A stretch of 64,000 nt of DNA from Zoogloeaceae bacterium (GTDB lineage: Bacteria; Pseudomonadota; Gammaproteobacteria; Burkholderiales; Rhodocyclaceae): NCBI GenBank assembly GCA_024235675.1, contig JACKLZ010000001.1:682001-746000 (forward strand). Direction: 5' to 3'. The notes below the pieces were generated by a model, which ran no database searches, was not told where the DNA came from, and saw only the letters and a program-made list of their open reading frames with translations. This document shows positions 25,316 through 31,708 of the stretch, piece after piece. Each line of letters starts with the position of its first letter. Within the stretch, counting starts at the first letter, position 1. The translations under genes were made by a program, and so were the position numbers.

Positions 25316-25861
25316 TCAATCAAAATGCAGCAAGGGGTAGCTCACCCGCGGGGTGCGGCCGGCCAGCAGGTCGGAGATGAATTGCCAGATGGCCTCCCCC
25401 GAGGGCGGGCAGCCGGGCAGAAAATAATCGACCCGCACCACTTCGTGAATCGGATGCACCTTGTCCAGCGGCAGCGGCAGTTCCGGGTCGTCGGGCACCT
25501 CGGCGGTGTCCATACCGGGGCGGGACTGAAACACCGCGCTCAAACACTGCCCGACATCCAGGTGATTTCGCTGCGCGGGCAAGCCGCCATTGATCGCGCA
25601 TGCGCCCATGGCGACCAGGGTTTTGCACTGCGCGCGGAACTCGCGCAGCACATGCACGTTCTCCGAATTGCACACGCCGCCCTCGACCAGACCGATATCG
25701 CAGGGGCCGCAGGTTTTGAGGTCGGTGAGCGGCGAGCGATCGAGCTCGACCTTGTCGAGCAGCGCGAACACATGCTCGTCGATATCCAGCAGCGACATGT
25801 GGCAGCCGAAACACCCAGCCAGTGAAACGGTGGCCACTCGCAGCTTGCGGGGGGTGCTCAT
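25316..25861 (-). CDS. hoxY: NAD-reducing hydrogenase small subunit HoxY
   Basis: A 181-residue small subunit of the short (group 3d) kind. It has the proximal [4Fe-4S] ligands CFGCHMSLLD (Cys17, Cys20), MGACAINGG and LPGCPPSGEAIW. There is no Tat signal, so it is cytoplasmic, as are soluble hydrogenases. The ATG overlaps the hoxU stop (ATGA). It pairs with HoxH and is predicted to hold only the proximal cluster. Confidence 0.95.
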   Translation of the reverse strand: MSTPRKLRVATVSLAGCFGCHMSLLDIDEHVFALLDKVELDRSPLTDLKTCGPCDIGLVEGGVCNSENVHVLREFRAQCKTLVAMGACAINGGLPAQRNHLDVGQCLSAVFQSRPGMDTAEVPDDPELPLPLDKVHPIHEVVRVDYFLPGCPPSGEAIWQFISDLLAGRTPRVSYPLLHFD

Positions 25862-26574
25862 GTGTCGCCCTCCAGTTTTGGCAAGGCGACTTCGTGCAGC
25901 GGCGCGCGGTCGTAGGTGCGCTCGCCGATCGGCACGGCAAAGCCCACCCGCTTCTTGAGAATGACGCCCACCGGGCAGATGTGGGCCGCCTTGTCGTTGG
26001 CTGCAAAATCGGTATCCGCCAGGCGCCCGGACTCGGCATTGACCGCGAGCTTTTTGTTGATGCCCCGCCCGGTCAGCGCAAACACCGCTTTGCCGTCCTG
26101 CTCGCGCGAGGCCCGCACACACAGTTCGCAGTAAATGCAGCGATTGAAGTCGAGCAAGACCTCGGGGTGCGAAGCATCCACCGGCCGATCCGGGAAAAAG
26201 TGCCGGAAGCGCGGCGTGGTCATTTCCAGGTCGTACGCCATCGCCTGCAGCTGGCAATCGCCGCTCTTTTCGCAGGCCGGGCAAAAATGATTGCCTTCAA
26301 CAAACAGCATCTGCAGCAAGGTGCGTCGTTCGGTATTGATTTCCGGCGTATCGCTTTCAACTTCGGCCCCGGCGCGCGCCGGCGTGGCACAGGCCGACAC
26401 ATGCCGGCCGGCCACCTTGACCACGCACAGCTTGCAACTGCCATGCGGCGGAAAGTCCGGGTGCCAGCACAGATGCGGGATGTAACGCCCCGCCGCACGC
26501 GCGGCCTCGAGAATCATCTGACCGTCATCAAAAGGCACACTCTGACCATCAAGCAGAAAGGTCGGCTGGCTCAT
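25858..26574 (-). CDS. hoxU: NAD-reducing hydrogenase diaphorase small subunit HoxU
   Basis: A 238-residue homologue of the NuoG N-terminus. It has a [2Fe-2S] set (Cys in HLCWHPDF, then GSCKLCVVK and ACATPAR), the [4Fe-4S] His-Cys motif NHFCPACEKSGDCQLQ, and two more clusters in CIYCELCVRAS and CPVGVILKK. These conduct electrons between HoxF and HoxY. It overlaps hoxF and hoxY by 4 bp each. Confidence 0.95.
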   Translation of the reverse strand: MSQPTFLLDGQSVPFDDGQMILEAARAAGRYIPHLCWHPDFPPHGSCKLCVVKVAGRHVSACATPARAGAEVESDTPEINTERRTLLQMLFVEGNHFCPACEKSGDCQLQAMAYDLEMTTPRFRHFFPDRPVDASHPEVLLDFNRCIYCELCVRASREQDGKAVFALTGRGINKKLAVNAESGRLADTDFAANDKAAHICPVGVILKKRVGFAVPIGERTYDRAPLHEVALPKLEGDT

Positions 26575-28376
26575 CGGGACGCCTCCGGTTGTTGCGGCAA
26601 ATGCGCGCCGGCGTCATCGCGGCCGGTAATCTGCCGGGCGCGGCGCAGCGCGCCATCGAGGTCAAACGCGGGAGAGAAGTCGGCATGCATCAGATGTCGT
26701 TCGTAAGCCGGGCGAAACTTCTGCAGGCCGTCGATCACCGGATTGGGCGCCGCACTGCCCAGCCCGCAATGGCTGGCCTGCTTGAGCAAGCGATCGAGGT
26801 CTTCGATCTCGAGCAAGTCAGCCGGGCTGCCCTTGCCCTCGGCGAGCTTGTCCAGCGTGCCCGCCAGCAAGGACGTACCCACCCGGCACGGCGTGCAAAA
26901 GCCACAAGACTCATGGGCAAAGAAGCGTACAAAATTGTGCGCCACCTCGAACATGTCGCGCGTGTCGTTGAACACCATGAAAGCGCCGGCGGTGGGCACG
27001 TCTTCAAAGGCCACGCGACGACCGAATTCGTAGGGCGCCAGCGTGATGCCGGCCGCGCCCCCGACCTGCACCGCCAGCGTGTCGGTCGCGCCACAGGCGT
27101 CGAGCACCTGCCGTACCGTGACACCAAACGGGAATTCATAGATGCCCGGCCGCTCGCAATCGCCCGACACCGACAACAGCTTGGTGCCCGCCGATTGCGC
27201 AGTGCCCGTGGCCGCAAAGGCGGCCCCGCCGTTCAGCGCGATCAGGCAACATTTGGCCAGCGTCTCTACATTGTTCACCACCGTCGGCAGGCCAAGATAG
27301 CCGTGTGTGACCGGGAAGGGCGGGCGGATACGCGGCGTGCCCCGTTTGCCTTCCAGAGATTCGAGCAAGGCGGTTTCCTCGCCACAGACATAGGCGCCCG
27401 CGCCGAGGTGGATTTCGATATCGAAGTCGAATCCGGCCGCCCCGCCAATTGACGCACCCAGCCAGCCCTCGGCACGTCGCCGCGCGAGTGTGGCTTCGAG
27501 TGCCGGACGCAGATTGAGATACTCGCCACGCAAATACAGAAAGCCACGGCGCGCGCCCACGGCCCAGGCGGCCAGCGTCATGCCTTCGAACACCAGGTCG
27601 GCATGCGCATTGAGCAAGACGCGATCCTTGAAGGTGCCAGGCTCGCCTTCATCAGCATTGCACACCACGATTTTTTCCGTTGCGGGCGCATCGCGGCAGG
27701 CGAGCCATTTGACCGCCGTGGTAAAACCCGCCCCGCCCCGCCCACGCAAACGCGACACCTGCACCTGACTCAACCAGGCGTCGCGCCCCATCGCGATGGC
27801 CGCCTGCAAGGCGTCGCCCGGCTGCGCAGCGCAGGACAGCAGCGCATCGCGCTGATGAATAGTGTTTTCGAGTTCAAAGAGCTCGGCAGGCCAGGCGTCG
27901 AGAGCAAGCTTCTGACGAATGAGCTCGCAAATGATGTCGATGCGGTCTTCGTTCAGTGCGGCGATCGCCCGCCCATTGACCAGCATCGCCGGCCCCTGAT
28001 CCCCCAGGCCGGTGCATGAGGTGACATCGACACTGACCAGTCCGTCTTCGGACACCTGCCCCGGCGCGAGCCACAGGCTATGGCACAGGCGTGCCATCAA
28101 GGCCTCGCTGCCGAGCATGCGATCAATGATGTTGTCGGAGAACAGCAATCGGTACTGTCCGACCGGTTGCGCGTGTAGAAAACTGTAGAAACCCACCACG
28201 CCCTCGACACGAGCGCGCGGAAGCTTCAAGGCGCTCGCCAACGCGGTGAGCGCCTCGGGCGGCAACCAATTCTCGGTTTCCTGCAAGGCAATGAGCATCT
28301 GCAAGAGATGCTCGGGTCGCCCGCCGAACCGCTTCAGCACGTCATCGACGCGCGCGTTCCACGCTCCCAAGGCCAT
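26571..28376 (-). CDS. hoxF: NAD-reducing hydrogenase diaphorase large subunit HoxF
   Basis: A 601-residue NuoE-NuoF fusion. Residues 1-165 are NuoE-like but have lost the [2Fe-2S] cysteines; only one remains in VTSCTGLGDQGPAML. The NuoF part (about 170-540) has the FMN/NADH motifs RGRGGAGFTTAVKW and ADEGEPGTFKDR, GAGAYVCGEETALLES, and the [4Fe-4S] set ESCGFCTPCRVG plus ASHCGLG. It starts at ATG 28376 with a GAGGA site, 89 bp after the histidine kinase stops. It binds NAD(H) and FMN and is the electron acceptor end of the complex. HoxI is absent. Confidence 0.95.
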   Translation of the reverse strand: MALGAWNARVDDVLKRFGGRPEHLLQMLIALQETENWLPPEALTALASALKLPRARVEGVVGFYSFLHAQPVGQYRLLFSDNIIDRMLGSEALMARLCHSLWLAPGQVSEDGLVSVDVTSCTGLGDQGPAMLVNGRAIAALNEDRIDIICELIRQKLALDAWPAELFELENTIHQRDALLSCAAQPGDALQAAIAMGRDAWLSQVQVSRLRGRGGAGFTTAVKWLACRDAPATEKIVVCNADEGEPGTFKDRVLLNAHADLVFEGMTLAAWAVGARRGFLYLRGEYLNLRPALEATLARRRAEGWLGASIGGAAGFDFDIEIHLGAGAYVCGEETALLESLEGKRGTPRIRPPFPVTHGYLGLPTVVNNVETLAKCCLIALNGGAAFAATGTAQSAGTKLLSVSGDCERPGIYEFPFGVTVRQVLDACGATDTLAVQVGGAAGITLAPYEFGRRVAFEDVPTAGAFMVFNDTRDMFEVAHNFVRFFAHESCGFCTPCRVGTSLLAGTLDKLAEGKGSPADLLEIEDLDRLLKQASHCGLGSAAPNPVIDGLQKFRPAYERHLMHADFSPAFDLDGALRRARQITGRDDAGAHLPQQPEASR

Positions 28377-28465
28377 ACCGGAATCCTCGTGACATCGCAG
28401 GTTTCATGGTGCGCCCCGTAGCGAATGGATGCGTTGACCCGGCGCAACACCCGAGCGCCAGCATG

Positions 28466-29956
28466 CTACTCCGGCTGGCCAGCCGCCAGGGCCAGGCGAA
28501 CGCAGAACGTAAAGCAGGCGCCCTTCCCGACCACACTCTCCACTTCGATCTGACCATCCATCAGCTCGCACAACATGCGGCAAATGGGCAGCCCGAGTCC
28601 GGTGCCACCGTGCGGGCGGGTCGACGACATGTCGACCTGGGAAAACGGAGTGAAGATCAAACCCTGATCGGCGGGCGAAATCCCGACGCCGGTGTCGCGA
28701 ACGTCCACTTTCAGGCGAAAGTTGTCGGCACGATCGCCAGGCATTGACGGCGCCCGGCCCACAGCCACCGAGATCTTGCCGGCCGGGGTGAACTTGAAGG
28801 CGTTGCCGACCAGATTGATCAATATCTGACGCAAACGGCCCAGGTCGCCAACAAGAACAGTGGGAACCTCGTCGCTCACCGAATGTTCGAAGGCCACACC
28901 GGTATCGCGCACCTGGCTGGCAAACAAGCGGGCGATCGCCTCGAACTGATCGCGCACCGAAAACGGACGTGCTGTGAGTGTGAGCTTGCGTGCGTCGATC
29001 TTGGCGTAATCCAGGATGTCATCGATGATCGCCAGCAAGGCCTCGCCACTGCTGCGCACGGTATCGACACAGTTACGCTGTTCAGCATCGAGCTCGGTGG
29101 CTTCGAGCAGACTGGCCATGCCGATGATACCGTGCATGGGTGTCCGGATTTCATGCGACATCATAGCCAGAAATTCGCTCTTGGCACGATTGGCTGCTTC
29201 GGCCGCGTCGCGTGCAAACACCAATTCACTCGCAGAGCGCTGGCGCGAGGTGGCGTCGGCAAAACAGAACACGCGGCCAATCACCTGGTGGCGATGACGC
29301 GCCGGGCGAGACGCACATTCAAAGCTGCGCCCATCCTTGAGCGCAAAGACATCGAAGGTCTCGTCCGAGGTGTCGCACTGACCGAAGCGCCCGCCGAGGC
29401 GCAAGCCCTCATCCTTCATCGCAGCACACATGGCCTTGAGCAGCGCGGCGTCATCGCGTTCGCGCAACAACTGTTCGGAGATTGGCCACAATCGGGCCAG
29501 GCGCTGATTCATGCCAACCACGGCACCGGTGTGATCAAGCATCAGAATGCCATCAGCGGTCGCTTCCAGAATCGCCCGCAGTTGAGCGCTTGAATCGCCG
29601 AAGGCCTCGTCACTATCCGGTGCGGCCCCCGCCTCCCGGGCCCGGACAAGCAAAGCATTCTCGGTGCGTGCGACGCTCTGCACCACCTTGACCGTGCTGC
29701 CGTCGGCGCATTGATACAAACCCTCGGCATCGGTCAGCTTGCCAGCGCCGCCGGCCTGCACCTCATCCCAGAAACACACATCGGCCAGCCCTCTGGCCAG
29801 CGCGACAATCGGTGTGCCCACCAGCGCCCTGACCGAGTAGCCAAGTCGCGCCGCCGCAGCACGATTGGCGCTTCTCACCGCCAGGGTTTGAGCGTCGACC
29901 ACCAGCAGCATATCGGAGCTGGCATCGAGCATCAGATCGGCGTCAGCGCGACTCAT
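28466..29956 (-). CDS. PAS sensor histidine kinase (no receiver domain)
   Basis: A 496-residue soluble kinase. Two PAS domains fill about residues 1-115 and 125-230 (MLLVVDAQTLAVRSANRAAAA; GILMLDHTGAVVGMNQRL). A coiled coil leads to HisKA, with the phosphorylated His in MMSHEIRTPMHGIIGMAS near residue 267, and a HATPase with LVGNAFKFTPAG, VRDTGVGIS and GTGLGLPICRML. No membrane segment or receiver domain, so the partner response regulator is elsewhere. It overlaps the preceding HD-GYP gene by 4 bp (ATGA) and has AGGAGG before its ATG. Nothing separates it from hoxF but 89 bp. Confidence 0.93.
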   Translation of the reverse strand: MSRADADLMLDASSDMLLVVDAQTLAVRSANRAAAARLGYSVRALVGTPIVALARGLADVCFWDEVQAGGAGKLTDAEGLYQCADGSTVKVVQSVARTENALLVRAREAGAAPDSDEAFGDSSAQLRAILEATADGILMLDHTGAVVGMNQRLARLWPISEQLLRERDDAALLKAMCAAMKDEGLRLGGRFGQCDTSDETFDVFALKDGRSFECASRPARHRHQVIGRVFCFADATSRQRSASELVFARDAAEAANRAKSEFLAMMSHEIRTPMHGIIGMASLLEATELDAEQRNCVDTVRSSGEALLAIIDDILDYAKIDARKLTLTARPFSVRDQFEAIARLFASQVRDTGVAFEHSVSDEVPTVLVGDLGRLRQILINLVGNAFKFTPAGKISVAVGRAPSMPGDRADNFRLKVDVRDTGVGISPADQGLIFTPFSQVDMSSTRPHGGTGLGLPICRMLCELMDGQIEVESVVGKGACFTFCVRLALAAGQPE

Positions 29957-31290
29957 GCGGCCTCCTGAGGGTTCGAACAATCTGTTTCTATATCGACTTC
30001 GGTATCGAAAAAGTAGGCAATTCGGGTGCGCGGGCTGAGATAGTCATGCACTTCTCTGGGCAGATCGCCAGGGCGCATCGCCTTGGCGATATTGATCTCA
30101 GGCACCTGCGACAAGTTGAGCAAACCCGCCTCGTCTTTAGGCATTTCTGGCTGATAGAGCATCACCCCGGGGCGCAAGGGCGCTTTTGAATTGACAGACA
30201 CCACCATGCCGAGACGGTCATCGGACAAGGCCACCACGGTGCCCGGCGGATACACCCCGAGCTGACGTACGAGCGCTTGCAGCACCCGCCCCTCAAAACG
30301 GTTCCGACGCTGGGTAAACAAGATGGACAAGGCCTCGTAAGGCGTCAATGCCCGCATGACGTCAACCGGATTGCACAGGTTGTCATACTCGTTCACCAGG
30401 GCCACCACACGCGCCAGCGGGTGAATCCGGTCCGCACTTGCACCTTTGGGGTAACCGCTGCCATCCCAGGCCTCGTGGTGTTGTCCGATCACCGCCAGCA
30501 CCGCCGGCGGCAGGCCGATCTGGTGGCCACGCTTGACCCCGTATTCACAATGCAGTTTTCGCAGCTCGGCTTCCGCATGGGTCAGCGCCTCACGCTTCTT
30601 GACCACGCGATCCGGAATCTCGGCCAAGCCAATATCGTGCAGCATGGCACCCAGGCCGAGCAGCGGCATTTGCACTTCAGGCACCTCAAGCTGGCGGGCC
30701 AGCAGCAGACTCATGACTGCTGTGTTCAACTCGTGGCTATAGGTTTCTTCGCCACCGATCCGATCCGCCATGGCGTGGATGGTGATTTCAGGCGCTGACA
30801 ACAGTGCAGAAGCCATCTCGCCAAGCACTTCGTTCAACGCCGCCAGACTCTCCGTCGGTCGGGCAATCAGATTGCGGTTTGCCTCCCGCACCGTTCGGCC
30901 CGACTGCAAGAATGCGCGCTCGACGCGCGCCATGCGCATCCGCCGCGCCGCATGCCGCGCCCGACGGCGCTGACGGGCTTCGTCGTCCGGCTCCGGCTCC
31001 GGTTCCGACGCCGCCCCGACATCCGCTGTGGTGGGCTGCACGGGTTCGGGCGCGCCACGCGACGGCGACGCGGCCGTATCGCTGCGCGCGGGATCAAACC
31101 GGAACCGGGCAACCCCCAACTCACGCAACTGGGCGATCTGGCCTTCGGTCTTGATCTTGAATCGGTCAAATGCGAAGGGATGCCGAAACCACGGCAAATC
31201 GACAAACACAAACAGGCCAATGCTGAGCGCGTCGGCATTGACATATGAAACCGCTTCTTCCCTTGTGACTTCGTCAGGAGGCATGCTCAT
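29953..31290 (-). CDS. HD-GYP cyclic-di-GMP phosphodiesterase with N-terminal DUF3391
   Basis: A 445-residue protein. The N-terminal part (about 1-80) is a DUF3391-type region (YVNADALSIGLFVFVDLPWF). A low-complexity acidic linker with EPEPEPDDEA follows, then the HD-GYP domain (about 170-385). The metal site LHDIGLAEIPD and the HHEAWDGSGYP motif are intact, so it should hydrolyse c-di-GMP to GMP. The ATG at 31290 is one of two closely spaced starts (31284 is the other). It is the promoter-proximal gene of a run that includes the kinase and possibly hox. Confidence 0.9.
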   Translation of the reverse strand: MSMPPDEVTREEAVSYVNADALSIGLFVFVDLPWFRHPFAFDRFKIKTEGQIAQLRELGVARFRFDPARSDTAASPSRGAPEPVQPTTADVGAASEPEPEPDDEARQRRRARHAARRMRMARVERAFLQSGRTVREANRNLIARPTESLAALNEVLGEMASALLSAPEITIHAMADRIGGEETYSHELNTAVMSLLLARQLEVPEVQMPLLGLGAMLHDIGLAEIPDRVVKKREALTHAEAELRKLHCEYGVKRGHQIGLPPAVLAVIGQHHEAWDGSGYPKGASADRIHPLARVVALVNEYDNLCNPVDVMRALTPYEALSILFTQRRNRFEGRVLQALVRQLGVYPPGTVVALSDDRLGMVVSVNSKAPLRPGVMLYQPEMPKDEAGLLNLSQVPEINIAKAMRPGDLPREVHDYLSPRTRIAYFFDTEVDIETDCSNPQEAA

Positions 31291-31708
31291 CGGTCGTTCA
31301 GTTACAAAAAAACACGAGCAAACCCACGTGCACAACAAACACACGGATCGCCCTCTGCGCTTCTTAACGACTGGCGCGGCGAATTCTTGAGACGCTCAAA
31401 CACACATTCAGCATTTTTCTCGCGCCCGGGCACAACGCACCGACATATCGGTAAAGGCGCGACAAAAGAGCTGCACCGGGACATCAAGGCTCCCGGCCAA
31501 ACGACTGATTTTTATTGATTTTGCCTTGCACAAGCGCCGAGCATGGACTACTACATGTAGTATGTGACAAAAGATGCAACGCACAACAAAAAACACCAAA
31601 CCGTTGTTTTTATTGAAGTTTTAATTCTTTGCGTTTACCGGCGCTTCCGGTTATTCTGAACGCCGTTTTATCCGTGACTGAACACGCCTAGAGGGAAGAG
31701 ACAACACC
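31291..31708. other. Intergenic region between HD-GYP and nrdJ (418 bp)
   Basis: It is AT-richer than its neighbours, with A/T runs near 31505-31525 and 31585-31625. I see no gene, tRNA or cobalamin-riboswitch motif in it. It contains a 14-bp palindrome (31549-31562) and weak promoter-like hexamers (TTGCAC 31526-31531, TACTAC 31549-31554, 17 bp apart). It should hold divergent promoters for nrdJ and the HD-GYP/kinase operon. Confidence 0.6.
31549..31562. promoter_or_regulatory. NrdR-box-like palindrome upstream of nrdJ
   Basis: A perfect 14-bp palindrome (TACTACATGTAGTA), matching 11 of 16 positions of the NrdR consensus ACACWATATATWGTGT when extended by one base on each side. It lies about 147 bp before the nrdJ ATG and overlaps a candidate -10 hexamer, a position suited to repression. 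A second box at the typical 31-bp spacing was not found. Confidence 0.45.

Noticed and set aside
28377..28465. Sigma-54 promoter (TGGCGC...TTGC) before hoxF
   Set aside because: GG-to-GC spacing is 12 rather than 10 nt; known only in related hydrogenase operons, not supported here.
31291..31708. Cobalamin riboswitch upstream of the B12-dependent nrdJ
   Set aside because: No B12-box or multi-stem arrangement visible; B12 riboswitches usually control transport or synthesis genes.
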